Part shown: positions 54,099 through 62,753 of the stretch, piece by piece | How the letters are laid out: the number at the start of each line of letters is the position of its first letter | Numbering within the stretch: position 1 is the stretch's first letter | NCBI RefSeq assembly: GCF_007741495.1 | Contig: NZ_CP036262.1 | Coordinates: 3,596,001 to 3,660,000, forward strand | Direction of reading: 5' to 3' | Origin: Roseimaritima multifibrata | GTDB lineage: Bacteria > Planctomycetota > Planctomycetia > Pirellulales > Pirellulaceae | DNA length: 64,000 nt | The notes under the pieces: model-generated | Told to the model about the DNA's origin: nothing | The model's input: only the letters and a program-made list of their open reading frames with translations | Database searches by the model: none | Translations under genes and position numbers: made by a program

Positions 54099-54575
54099 AT
54101 GCGTATTTTTGCTCCTGTAATGTTGGCAGCCGCTCTTATCGTCAGCAGCACCGCCAATGCAAACGCCTTCGGCCTATTCGGCCATCACTTCGGTGGACAC
54201 GACGCTTGTTGTGACGTCGAGCCAGCTTGTGGTTGCGAAATCGCTGCCCCAACATGTGGCTGCGAAGTTGCTGCACCCGCTTGTGGTTGCGAAATTGTTG
54301 ATCCTTGTTGTGCACCAAAGCGTTCGCTTTGTGACAAAGTTCGCGGATTGTTCGCGAAGAAGCACAGCAACTGCTGCGAACCAGTTTGTGGCTGCGAAGT
54401 TATCGTTGAACCAGCTTGCGGTTGCGAAGCACCTTGCGGATGCGACGACGTATGTGCCCCTCGTAAGCACAACCTGCTGAAAAACCTATTCGGCAAATTC
54501 CATCGCCACAACGACTGCTGCGAACCAGCATGTGGTTGCGAAGTTGCTGCACCAAGCTGCGGTTGCGGATTCTAA
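54099..54575 (+). CDS. Cysteine-rich secreted repeat protein
   Basis: A 158-residue protein with a signal peptide (MRIFAPVMLAAALIVSSTANA). The mature part has 26 Cys, mainly in repeats CGCEVAAP/CGCEIAAP, and two similar halves (VRGLFAKKHSNCCEPVCGCE and KNLFGKFHRHNDCCEPACGCE). A purine-rich TTGGAG lies eight bases before the ATG, which decides this start over 54027. The even, clustered Cys pattern suggests a disulfide-linked or metal-binding envelope protein. Planctomycete cell walls are known to be cystine-rich; a role there is inference. An intrinsic terminator follows at 54612. Confidence 0.85.
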   Translation: MRIFAPVMLAAALIVSSTANANAFGLFGHHFGGHDACCDVEPACGCEIAAPTCGCEVAAPACGCEIVDPCCAPKRSLCDKVRGLFAKKHSNCCEPVCGCEVIVEPACGCEAPCGCDDVCAPRKHNLLKNLFGKFHRHNDCCEPACGCEVAAPSCGCGF

Positions 54576-54611
54576 GAATCCTGATCTCGCTTGAGCATCA
54601 TTAGCTATCTC

Positions 54612-54650
54612 AAAAGCCCGTCAACTGGGAACAGTTGACGGGCTTTTTTT
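54612..54650 (+). terminator. Intrinsic terminator after the cysteine-rich gene
   Basis: A 16-base stem (AAAAGCCCGTCAACTG, 54612-54627, and its exact inverse 54632-54647), a four-base loop and a following T-run. This is the best textbook terminator in the window and implies the cysteine-rich gene is transcribed alone and probably strongly. A family 2 repeat copy begins immediately after (54651). Confidence 0.95.
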
Positions 54651-54712
54651 GTCGCCTTTCGCTCCGCGAAAGAACGTCCTTTGGGAGCTGCTTTTGCGGC
54701 GCGGAAGGGGAC
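54651..54712 (+). repeat. Dispersed palindromic repeat, family 2, copy d
   Basis: A 62-base element of the form GTCGCCTTTCGCTCCGCGAA...GGGGAC, the same orientation and length as copy b (48400-48461) and inverted relative to copy a (46680-46740). It starts one base after the terminator T-run, in the gap between two convergent genes. Confidence 0.85.
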
Positions 54713-54724
54713 AATCCAAACGTC

Positions 54725-56122
54725 TTACTCAAAATCGATCGTGTCCAAATCCAATCGGTATAGAATCTGGTTGTAATTGAATCGAGGCGTTGGAACTTTT
54801 GTCTTGGAAAACTCTTTGGTATAAGTCGCCTCAAACAATAGCACCGGAGATCCCGAAGCGACAAATTCTAAATGCAGCTGCGGGTTGTAAAACGAATATT
54901 CATCGTGGGTAACCACTTGGATGGCACCTCGCCAGGGGCCGGTGGGTGCGTCCGCTTCCGCATACCAAAGTTCTCCAAGATAGGAGGACTCACCGGCCAA
55001 CTGGGTAAACACGGTCACCCACTTCCTGCGATAATTCGACCACGCAACCGCACCGCGATGAGGTTTTACGGCTCGGTCCCCATTTTGGGTTTGGACGAAA
55101 GCCTGCGGTTTTAGGGTCTGCCACTGAGTTGGATCTTTCCAGGATTCAAAAGTCGCTTTGCATTTTAGGGTTGGAAACGGATCTCCGAACAGCATCCATT
55201 TCTCGCCCGCCGGATCGGTCCAAGAGATCGCGTGACCGCTGGGCATTGGTGGTGGAGTTTCAGATTCGTCTTGTTTTGACCAGACGACGTGCTCTCTTTC
55301 AAAACGTTTGTTCGCTTCATCCCAAACGCAGAGCCCCGTTTCGTAAGCTTCGAGCGGCGGTTTGATTTTTGAGTAGGTGGACCCCAAATGTTGTTTTCCG
55401 TTTGCGTCCTTTAAACTGACGTAACCAAACAACCAAGTCGGCCCCTCACCGGGGAGCTTCGCAACATTGCGGGGCACGGATTCTGGATTTGTGAAATATT
55501 CAAATCGCAACCGGACGGGAGGCTGGAGGTTTTCCAACGGCTGAATGGCCGTGGTCGCTCCGATCATGTGAAAGTTCCCCAGCGGGTAATGGGCCAGAAT
55601 CGTGTCGCCCCACCCCCAGAAAGTCCGACCCTTGTGAATGACGTTCTGGACGCTGTCACACCCCAGAATCTTTTGATCCTTCCAGGCCAGCTCCAGCCCC
55701 AGTTTCTGGCTCTCTGCAAAAATTCCAGCCCCCGTCAATCGACCAAGACGTTTGCCTGGTAGCTGGCGGTCGACGTGGACCGTTAGCGTTTCGCCCGGCT
55801 GTGGGGTCAGCTGGACCCCGCGGAACCCAAAACCGTCAGCCGGCAGACCGTAGCCATGGCCGTGAACATGAAACCAGGTCTTTTCCCCCATCAATTCGGG
55901 CAGGTCAAAAGCGATGTTTCCAGCGTTGTCTGAAACAAACCGGACTCCATGGTTGGTTTGCAATTCGACCAAGGGGACTGGCCAGTCATTTTCGCGGTCC
56001 AGGATCTGAATGCGGCACGGCTGCGCGATTGCAGCGGTTCCGTTCAGAATGCCGCAAAACACTAATAGATAACCACACATCGCGACGCCGTTGGACGGCC
56101 AACGCAAGCGATCGATTGGCAT
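54725..56122 (-). CDS. Secreted protein with carboxypeptidase-regulatory-like N-domain and propeller-like body
   Basis: Up to 465 residues. A second ATG at 56080 would start directly at the signal peptide (MCGYLLVFCGILNGTAAIAQ). The first about 90 mature residues look like a carboxypeptidase-regulatory-like beta-sandwich (DRENDWPVPLVELQTNHGVR, ending TVHVDRQL). The remainder has repeated Trp-rich strands (RTFWGWGDTILAHYPLGNFH, SGHAISWTDPAGEKWMLFGD, GELWYAEADAPTGPWRGAIQ) that fit a five-bladed propeller of the GH43/GH62/DUF4185 kind. The catalytic acids of those glycosidases are not identified, so binding or glycosidase activity is open. Confidence 0.65.
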   Translation of the reverse strand: MPIDRLRWPSNGVAMCGYLLVFCGILNGTAAIAQPCRIQILDRENDWPVPLVELQTNHGVRFVSDNAGNIAFDLPELMGEKTWFHVHGHGYGLPADGFGFRGVQLTPQPGETLTVHVDRQLPGKRLGRLTGAGIFAESQKLGLELAWKDQKILGCDSVQNVIHKGRTFWGWGDTILAHYPLGNFHMIGATTAIQPLENLQPPVRLRFEYFTNPESVPRNVAKLPGEGPTWLFGYVSLKDANGKQHLGSTYSKIKPPLEAYETGLCVWDEANKRFEREHVVWSKQDESETPPPMPSGHAISWTDPAGEKWMLFGDPFPTLKCKATFESWKDPTQWQTLKPQAFVQTQNGDRAVKPHRGAVAWSNYRRKWVTVFTQLAGESSYLGELWYAEADAPTGPWRGAIQVVTHDEYSFYNPQLHLEFVASGSPVLLFEATYTKEFSKTKVPTPRFNYNQILYRLDLDTIDFE

Positions 56123-56269
56123 GATTTGCTACCTGTGTGAAATGGCCGGGTGGTGCGCTATCGCGGCAGCAGTATCCGGATTATCCGCCCTACCGTCTGT
56201 TGTAAAACCGACCAGGATCTTACAGTGAGTGCCGATAACTTTGTACTCCTTCCGCAATTGAAGTGCTTG

Positions 56270-57361
56270 ATGAACTATCTGTGGTTGCTGATTGGGCTGA
56301 TCGTTTTGATGCTCGGCGCAGAACTATTGGTTCGCGGTGCCGTTGCATTGGCAGAATTGGCAAAGATTTCGCCACTGGTAATCGGTTTAACCGTATTGGC
56401 CTTTGGGACCAGTGCCCCGGAATTGGCTGTCTCTGCCGTTTCCAGTCTAGAAGGGGAGGCCGAAATTGCATTTGGGAATGTCGTCGGCAGCAATATTGTC
56501 AACTTGCTGCTGATTCTAGGGCTTTCCGCGGCGATTGTGCCACTTTCGGTTTCCAGGCGATTGTTGCGAGTCGACGTGCCAATCATGGTGGTCGCATCCT
56601 TTGCCGCTTGGGTGGCAGCAATGAATGGCACCATCAGTCGACTGGAAGGAGCTGCCATGCTAGCAGCCTTCTTTATCTACAACGCTTGGCTGCTGCATTC
56701 GACGGCCAGAGATAAGCGGGTGGCAAAGGCAGCCGCTGCTGAGCTAGGGGAGACGGCGGATTTCGACAAAGTCCCCTTCAGCAAATTTGTGTTAAACGCA
56801 CTGTTGGTTCTGATCGGTTTGGGGCTTTTGGTGGTTGGGGCTCAATTGTTGGTCGATTCGGCGACCAACATCGCCCGTGCCATTGGCGTCAGTGATGTGG
56901 TGATCGGTTTGACCATCGTCGCGATCGGGACGTCTCTTCCTGAATTGGCCACGTCGCTCGCTGCGGCAATTAAGGGTGAGCGTGACATGGCGGTGGGGAA
57001 CGTCGTCGGCAGCAACCTGTTCAACCTGTTGCTTGTCCTTTCGACCGCTGCCATTTTGGCCCCGACAGGGATCCCCGTCAGTCAAGATGTGATCTGGTTT
57101 GATCTCGCTTTCATGACCCTTGTTGCTCTGCTGTGCTGGCCGATGTGTCAAACACAGATGCAGGTCACGCGGACCGAAGGAATCACCTTGGCCCTCCTAT
57201 ACGTCGCGTACGCGTCGATTTTGGTGGCGGATGCGAAAGGCGTGACGATGGTCACGACCTTAAAACCGATTCTCTGTTATGCCATCATCCCGTTATTGAT
57301 TCTGGGGATTTTGGGCAAATCGATGCTGACGAAGCGTCGGCGTTACATCACCGAGAAGTAG
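56270..57361 (+). CDS. Calcium/sodium antiporter (CaCA family, YrbG-like)
   Basis: A 363-residue protein with ten helices in two inverted repeats. The alpha-repeat signatures are [15 protein letters not shown] with [17 protein letters not shown] in the first half, and [16 protein letters not shown] with [17 protein letters not shown] in the second. The acidic ion-binding Glu are in the two PEL motifs. ATG 56270 gives the family start ([20 protein letters not shown]); an upstream ATG at 56150 adds 40 soluble residues. It exchanges Na+ or H+ for Ca2+ across the inner membrane. The last 19 bases overlap the convergent AAA+ gene. Confidence 0.92.
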   Translation: MNYLWLLIGLIVLMLGAELLVRGAVALAELAKISPLVIGLTVLAFGTSAPELAVSAVSSLEGEAEIAFGNVVGSNIVNLLLILGLSAAIVPLSVSRRLLRVDVPIMVVASFAAWVAAMNGTISRLEGAAMLAAFFIYNAWLLHSTARDKRVAKAAAAELGETADFDKVPFSKFVLNALLVLIGLGLLVVGAQLLVDSATNIARAIGVSDVVIGLTIVAIGTSLPELATSLAAAIKGERDMAVGNVVGSNLFNLLLVLSTAAILAPTGIPVSQDVIWFDLAFMTLVALLCWPMCQTQMQVTRTEGITLALLYVAYASILVADAKGVTMVTTLKPILCYAIIPLLILGILGKSMLTKRRRYITEK

Positions 57362-58911
57362 TTGTCGACTGCAAAGTCGAAGTACTCTCTTTTCAGCTCT
57401 ACTTCCAGGTCGTGATAGAGACAGAAATTTCGCACTTGCAGCAACAAGTCACGCGGCTGACAGTTGCGGAACGGACGTTCCACTGGCAGGTAGTGCTTCT
57501 TGATCAAGTAATCGATCGGATCGGCTTGGTAAGGAATTTTCAGGACCTTACACATGATTTCGAACAGTTTTCGAAAATCCGCTTCGGATGGATTGGTAAC
57601 TTCGATCTTGTAAGGGATACGACGCAGGAACGCGTCGTCCACAAGGTCTTTGGGTTCCAGGTTCGTACTGAAGATGACCAGCTGATCGAACGGCACCTGA
57701 ATCTTTTTACCGCTGGACATGTTCAAATAGTCATAGCGTTTTTCCAGAGGCACAATCCAGCGATTCAGCAGTTGATCGACAGACATTTTTTGCCGGCCAA
57801 AGTCATCGATCAACAGGGTTCCGCAATTGCTTTTCAGTTGTAGCGGGGATTCGCTAATGCCACTCTCTGAACTGCTTTGGACTTCCAGCATTTCCATGGT
57901 TAGTTCACCCCCGGCGACCAGGGTTGGCCTTCGGATTCGAACCCAGCGTTTGTCATAACCGCCCTGATCCAGCAGTCCGCCTTCTCCCACCGGCATGTCC
58001 AGGACATGGTTCATCGGATCAAAGACCCGCATGATGTCGCCATCGATATCGACGGCTCGAGGAATCCAGATGTATTTTCCGAAGGCTGCGGTAACCCGTT
58101 CGGCGATACTTGTTTTCCCGTTTCCAGGAAATCCAAAGAGGAACATACCTCGTCCGCTGTTGACGGCCGGGCCCAGGCGATCCAGCATCTGAGGATTGAT
58201 CAACAGGTCGTGAAACGCGCGTTTAAGGTCGGCCGCTTTCGGACGTTGGCCCTCGATCGTTTGCTTCTTTACACTAAAGATGTACTCGTCCAATCGGACC
58301 GGGCAGGCACCGTAATAGGTGCAATCCTCGGCAGCGCTGCGGGCTGCGGCGCGGCCGGTATCGGTGAGGACGTAAACGTAATCGCCGGTCGCGGTCGCCG
58401 ATCGGTAGGCGACACGTTGTTCCATCTTCAGACGTGTTAGGATCGGTTCGACAAGGCGAAACGGTAGCTTCACCTGATCCGCGATCCGGCGCCCTTCCAG
58501 TTCGCCACTGTTCAACAGGTACCGCAAACAGATTTGTTCTAACAGCGTGTCGCTGATTCGGTTGGCTTCCAGTGATACCGGTTCGATCGGCCGCCAAGGT
58601 TCATCGCGAGCCGGAGTAAAACCAGCGGGCAGTTTGTCTAATGGAGATGGTGGGGCAGGGGGGGATGCTGTTTTGGGAGGGGAGGGTTTTGCGGATCTGG
58701 CAGGGGGCTGCGGTTGCCCGGGCTGGCCACCAGGGGCTGGCCGGACAGGTGCCCGTTGCGGAGGTGCTTGTGCTACCGCAGGCGATTGACCACCACCATT
58801 CGCCATCATCGATGCTAGATCGCTTCCTTCGCCTAATCCATTGATGCGGGCAATAAGTGCCTCCAGTTTCGGATCGTTAGACGAAGACGTGTTTGGAGAT
58901 GGCATAGTCAT
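57343..58911 (-). CDS. AAA+ ATPase with Pro-rich N-terminus and winged-helix domain
   Basis: A 522-residue protein. Residues about 30-120 are Pro/Ala/Gly-rich. A winged-helix-like domain follows ([20 protein letters not shown]...[14 protein letters not shown]), then a AAA+ core: Walker [10 protein letters not shown] (about residue 255), Walker [11 protein letters not shown], sensor [10 protein letters not shown] and an Arg finger candidate in [11 protein letters not shown]. Unusual for AAA+, the family has a DNA-binding-like N-domain. Role unknown; it is divergent from an HDOD gene, often a sign of signalling or type IV pilus context, but no pilus gene is present. Convergent overlap with the antiporter. 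Confidence 0.8.
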   Translation of the reverse strand: MTMPSPNTSSSNDPKLEALIARINGLGEGSDLASMMANGGGQSPAVAQAPPQRAPVRPAPGGQPGQPQPPARSAKPSPPKTASPPAPPSPLDKLPAGFTPARDEPWRPIEPVSLEANRISDTLLEQICLRYLLNSGELEGRRIADQVKLPFRLVEPILTRLKMEQRVAYRSATATGDYVYVLTDTGRAAARSAAEDCTYYGACPVRLDEYIFSVKKQTIEGQRPKAADLKRAFHDLLINPQMLDRLGPAVNSGRGMFLFGFPGNGKTSIAERVTAAFGKYIWIPRAVDIDGDIMRVFDPMNHVLDMPVGEGGLLDQGGYDKRWVRIRRPTLVAGGELTMEMLEVQSSSESGISESPLQLKSNCGTLLIDDFGRQKMSVDQLLNRWIVPLEKRYDYLNMSSGKKIQVPFDQLVIFSTNLEPKDLVDDAFLRRIPYKIEVTNPSEADFRKLFEIMCKVLKIPYQADPIDYLIKKHYLPVERPFRNCQPRDLLLQVRNFCLYHDLEVELKREYFDFAVDNYFSVM

Positions 58912-59240
58912 ATTGGCTTTAATCAGAACGGGATCGCCGAAAGAAATGTCATGGTCCCTTCTCTGGTTTTTTCTTGACCGAGCGGTACCTGACGAAAACT
59001 AGGTCGTGTTTTCCGCGTCGTCAAAGAGAATCAGCAGAGATGTGGAAGGGGAGGTGATTTTAAAAATGGGGGGGATCGTCGCGGTGTGAATATTTCATAC
59101 AACCCGGAATGGCAGAAGCTTCCTCGCAAAAAACACCTCGCTAGAGGGTGACGGTGCGGGCGTCCATGAAGAGTAAAGCTAGGTTTTTCATACAACTCGA
59201 TAGATGAAATCAATCCCACCATGCCCCGCCGGATTGCACC
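58912..59240. other. 329-base divergent intergenic region, nothing recognised
   Basis: The interval between the AAA+ gene and the HDOD gene, which are divergent. No dispersed repeat copy, terminator, hairpin of note or credible small gene was seen. Promoters of both neighbours are expected here. Confidence 0.45.
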
Positions 59241-60104
59241 ATGATTAATCTGCCTCAGACTTCCTCGATCGCCGCTCGGGTAACCGATCAAGCGTTTGCA
59301 GAAATTCCGCTTCTCGGAGGAACCCGTCGGCTGCTAACGACGACGGACTATTCCGGACGATCGGCGATCTCTCCACGCGCTTGGATCACCCAGTCGGACG
59401 ACACTCTCCAAAAACTGCAGGACTGGTGTAACTGCCCTCTGTTTAATTTGGGGGAGCGTTTTAAGGATCTTCGTCAGGCGACCGCGGTCCTCGGCGCACA
59501 ACCGGTTGCCCAACTAGCTTTGTTGGCAGGGTTTCGAACACTCTTCTTGCCGAACCTTCGATTTGAAAGTTATGCCCGCGAACAGTTGTGGCGTCGATCG
59601 ATCGCTGTCGGAGCCGTCGCCAGTCTGATCGCCAGGACTTGCCAACGCGCGGATCCTGACAGCGTCTTTTTGGCTGGATCACTGATTGATGTCGGCCTGT
59701 TGGCAAGTGAAAAATCACAAACCGATGCCTTTCAGTACGTCGTGAAATCGATCCAACCGGACGAAGATACTCTCGTAACGGAGCAGCGATTACTTGGCTG
59801 GGACCACGCAACCTTGGGGGCAGGGTTGCTGGAACGTTGGGGCGCGCCGGAGAAGGTTTGTGAAATCGTCCGCTACCACCATTCGCCGCTCGATTCCGAA
59901 TTTTGTGGGGACCGTGAACAACTCCACTGTGTTTGCTTGGCAGACTATCTGTGCAGTCGCTGTGGTTGGACGTCCCTTGGGTTGCACAACGTTCCGCAGC
60001 CTTCGGACGCGATGTTCAGGACGCTGGGAATTGACGCCGATTGCCTGATGATCTTGTGGCAAGCTTTGTACGAAACGTTGGAACAGACGCGGGCAATGGT
60101 TTAA
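59241..60104 (+). CDS. HDOD-domain signalling protein
   Basis: A 287-residue soluble protein with an HDOD (HD-related output) domain. An N-terminal stretch LLGGTRRLLTTTDYSGRSAI leads to the HDOD core: FKDLRQATAVLGAQPVAQLA, then IARTCQRADPDSVFLAGSLI, GLLASEKSQTDAFQ and a late WDHATLGAGLLERWGAPEKV with YHHSP. In HDOD proteins the HD metal residues are usually incomplete, and they serve as signalling modules rather than hydrolases. Divergent from the AAA+ gene 329 bases away. Confidence 0.85.
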   Translation: MINLPQTSSIAARVTDQAFAEIPLLGGTRRLLTTTDYSGRSAISPRAWITQSDDTLQKLQDWCNCPLFNLGERFKDLRQATAVLGAQPVAQLALLAGFRTLFLPNLRFESYAREQLWRRSIAVGAVASLIARTCQRADPDSVFLAGSLIDVGLLASEKSQTDAFQYVVKSIQPDEDTLVTEQRLLGWDHATLGAGLLERWGAPEKVCEIVRYHHSPLDSEFCGDREQLHCVCLADYLCSRCGWTSLGLHNVPQPSDAMFRTLGIDADCLMILWQALYETLEQTRAMV

Positions 60105-60218
60105 CGGTTAGCTGGGCTCCGGACGTTGGGCTCCTGCTGCCAATAATGCTGTCGCTATGATACGATCCTACCTTTTCGCAAATAGCCATTATTTGATCGT
60201 CATTTTTGGAACGCTGCC

Positions 60219-61604
60219 GTGAATCCTGCCGGGCCGCAAGCCACTGAATCGCCCCTGACGACCGTTACTGTCCTTCCGGATGGGCCCGTTGAAGGCGAGA
60301 TCCGGCCGCCCGGGTCAAAAAGTCTTACCAATCGGATTCTGTTAGCCGCTGCTGGAGCGGGTAAGAAAACTTTGCTGACCGGGGCCCTCCGCAGCGAAGA
60401 TACCACGGTCATGCTTGATAGCCTGCAGCAGATTGGTGTCATCGTTGAATCAAGCGACGACGGGCGGACGTTGCAGATCGATGGTTCGGGATTGACACCC
60501 CATTACGGTGCGGAACCTTTGCGGCTGTACATTGCAAACAGTGGAACGACGGTTCGCTTTCTGACAGCTTTTCTGTCAGCGCTGGGAGGGAACTATGTGT
60601 TGCACGGCGTTCCTCGCATGCATCAACGCCCGATCGGTGAACTGTTGAAAGCGATCAATCAATTGATCGACGGAACGGTCACGGCTGAATCGCCCAACGG
60701 TTGCCCTCCGGTCCATATTCAATCCAAAGGCTGGAAAGGTGGCACGGTTTCGGTCAGTGGCGATGTCAGCAGTCAATACCTGAGCGGCCTCCTGTTGGCA
60801 GCTCCTCTTGCCAAAGAATCGGTAACGATCGTTGTCGACGGCGAATTGGTTTCCAAACCGTACGTAGCGATGACCTGCGAAGTGTTGAAAACGTGTGGCG
60901 TGCCGACAGTCGTTTCCGATGATCTTGCCCGCTTCGAGATCCCCGCCGGATCGCATTACGATTTTGACCGGTATTCAATCGAACCGGATGCATCCGCCGC
61001 TAGTTATTTCTGGGCGGCGGCCGCATTAACGGGTGGTACCGTTCAAGTTCAGGGGCTCTCCAAAGACGCTTTGCAGGGCGACGTCGGCTTTGTCGAAGTC
61101 CTTGAACAGATGGGGTGTAACGTGAGCGACGACGGGGATTCGATATCGGTCACCGGGGGTGCACTGCAGGGGATCGAAGTCGACATGAACGCGATCAGCG
61201 ATACCGTCCAGACATTGGCGATCGTTGCGTTATTCGCTTCAGGGCCGACAACGGTTCGCGGTGTCGCACATAACCGGTTCAAAGAAACGGACCGCATCGC
61301 TGACCTTGCTTGCGAGCTTCGCAAACTAGGGGCGGAGGTCCACGAGAACGAGGACGGGTTGATTATCCACCCGCTGACCGCTCAGCAGCGTCAGAACTTC
61401 GCTGGGGCTCGACTGGCAACTTACCATGATCACCGGATGGCGATGAGCCTAGCACTGGCAGGATTGAAACTGCCAGGTGTGGAGATCGAGAATCCCTCCT
61501 GTACCGCTAAAACGTATCCCGAATACTTTGCGGACCTTGAATCCCTGATCAAGCGCCCGCACTCGTGGCGTTCCTATTCCGTGAACGCTGGGTCTTCTGC
61601 TTGA
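60219..61604 (+). CDS. aroA: 3-phosphoshikimate 1-carboxyvinyltransferase (EPSP synthase)
   Basis: A 461-residue EPSP synthase with GTG start. Motifs include GSKSLTNRILLAAAGAG (the PEP/shikimate-binding Lys and Ser), IANSGTTVRFLTAFLSALGG, SSQYLSGLLLAAPLA, the EPDASAASYFWAAAA strand, HNRFKETDRIADL and the C-terminal YHDHRMAMSLALAGL. It transfers the enolpyruvyl group from PEP to shikimate-3-phosphate in aromatic amino-acid synthesis. It seems to stand alone. The last 31 bases overlap the convergent zinc-ribbon gene. Confidence 0.95.
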   Translation: MNPAGPQATESPLTTVTVLPDGPVEGEIRPPGSKSLTNRILLAAAGAGKKTLLTGALRSEDTTVMLDSLQQIGVIVESSDDGRTLQIDGSGLTPHYGAEPLRLYIANSGTTVRFLTAFLSALGGNYVLHGVPRMHQRPIGELLKAINQLIDGTVTAESPNGCPPVHIQSKGWKGGTVSVSGDVSSQYLSGLLLAAPLAKESVTIVVDGELVSKPYVAMTCEVLKTCGVPTVVSDDLARFEIPAGSHYDFDRYSIEPDASAASYFWAAAALTGGTVQVQGLSKDALQGDVGFVEVLEQMGCNVSDDGDSISVTGGALQGIEVDMNAISDTVQTLAIVALFASGPTTVRGVAHNRFKETDRIADLACELRKLGAEVHENEDGLIIHPLTAQQRQNFAGARLATYHDHRMAMSLALAGLKLPGVEIENPSCTAKTYPEYFADLESLIKRPHSWRSYSVNAGSSA

Positions 61605-61786
61605 CGCAAAGCGCGTTCGACGCGCTGCATCAACATCTGTTCGCTATTTCCTTGGCGAGGTTGTTTATCTGTCGCGTTGAATTCAGCACGACAATGAGGG
61701 CACGCAACGGTTCGTCCGAGGAACTCCATGCGAATTTTGATGCGGCGACCGCATGTAGGACAAGACTGACCGAATCTCAATGACAT
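61574..61786 (-). CDS. Zinc-ribbon mini-protein
   Basis: A 70-residue protein. The first half is a two-knuckle zinc ribbon: CPTCGRR and, after 16 residues, ACPHCRAEF. The second half is a basic and acidic helix (EQMLMQRVERALRQAEDPAF). Such small CxxC-x(n)-CxxC ribbons are frequent as N-terminal modules in planctomycetes, here standing alone. Partner unknown. Overlaps the aroA 3' end. Confidence 0.75.
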   Translation of the reverse strand: MSLRFGQSCPTCGRRIKIRMEFLGRTVACPHCRAEFNATDKQPRQGNSEQMLMQRVERALRQAEDPAFTE

Positions 61787-62054
61787 AGGGCATCTCCGTT
61801 TGCCAGAAGTAGTGGAATCGGGGACAGCAAGCTGTCAGCGGCAGGATTGTACCCGTTGCTTGCCTTTAATGCAAGAACCTTCACCGCAAGCCAAGTGTCT
61901 ACTGCGCATCTAAGGTTCGATTTCGTTATCAAAACGAACGCAACGGCACTCAAGATTATCCGATTTTTTGTTTATCAGCGGGCCATTGTAGTCCAAAAAA
62001 TATCCCTGTGGAGGGGGGTGTACCTGTACAAGAAAACAGATGCACAAAGGGGCC

Positions 62055-62753
62055 CTAAGTCGCTTGATCATGTCGAGGGTAATACCCGGCCAATTGCTGC
62101 GGACTTTTACCGCAAGCGTAGCCGATCTGGAGTGCGAAGTTTCGCAGGGTTTGCCGGATAACGCCTCGCGATTCCCACCGTCTTGTGCCGACATGAACGG
62201 GGCCGGGCAGGAGTAATGGCCAAGCCTGTTTTTTCAGGCGTTGCATCAGGATCAGGTCCTCCATCAAAGGGACTTCAGGGAACCCTCCCTCCGCTTCAAA
62301 GACCGAGCGCCGGACAAAGATGCCTTGGTCGCCGAAGGGAAGCCCACGATACCGGACGCGGGCGGCATCGCCCCATTCCAGCGTCCTGTAGATCCACCGC
62401 GGGGAATCGATCTGTTGGCGAAAACCGCCGCCCCAACGTTTGGGGGCCGCGTCGAGCGCATCGGCGACTTGCTGTAGGGAATCCGCGCCCAGCCAGTTAT
62501 CGGCATGGAGAAAAAGAAGGATGGGAAAGCGACTGGCGTGAAAACCAAGGTTTTGCTGGGTTGCGCGGCCGGGGGCGGACTGGAGGACCACCGCCCCTGC
62601 CTGTCCGGCAAGCCTTTGAGTTCCGTCGTCACTCCCCCCATCGACCACGATCACTTCGCCTGCATCTTGCTCCATCGCCGACCGAACGGCTCGCTCAATC
62701 GTCTCCGCCTCGTTGATCGCGGGGATGATCACGGAGATTGAATTCGGGGTCAT
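62055..62753 (-). CDS. Family 2 glycosyltransferase, TIGR04283-like
   Basis: A 232-residue GT2. ATG 62753 is chosen because it overlaps the LptF stop as ATGA (62750-62753); the frame continues upstream over the other gene but without similarity. The GT-A start is ISVIIPAINEAETIERAV, then VIVVDGGSDDGTQRLA, ILLFLHADNWL (the DXD-like site), a GGGFRQ patch and PFGDQGIFVRRSVFEA. The subfamily TIGR04283 is linked in other bacteria to arsenosugar or lipid-linked sugar synthesis. The acceptor here is unknown, though coupling to LptF suggests an envelope lipid. Confidence 0.85.
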   Translation of the reverse strand: MTPNSISVIIPAINEAETIERAVRSAMEQDAGEVIVVDGGSDDGTQRLAGQAGAVVLQSAPGRATQQNLGFHASRFPILLFLHADNWLGADSLQQVADALDAAPKRWGGGFRQQIDSPRWIYRTLEWGDAARVRYRGLPFGDQGIFVRRSVFEAEGGFPEVPLMEDLILMQRLKKQAWPLLLPGPVHVGTRRWESRGVIRQTLRNFALQIGYACGKSPQQLAGYYPRHDQAT

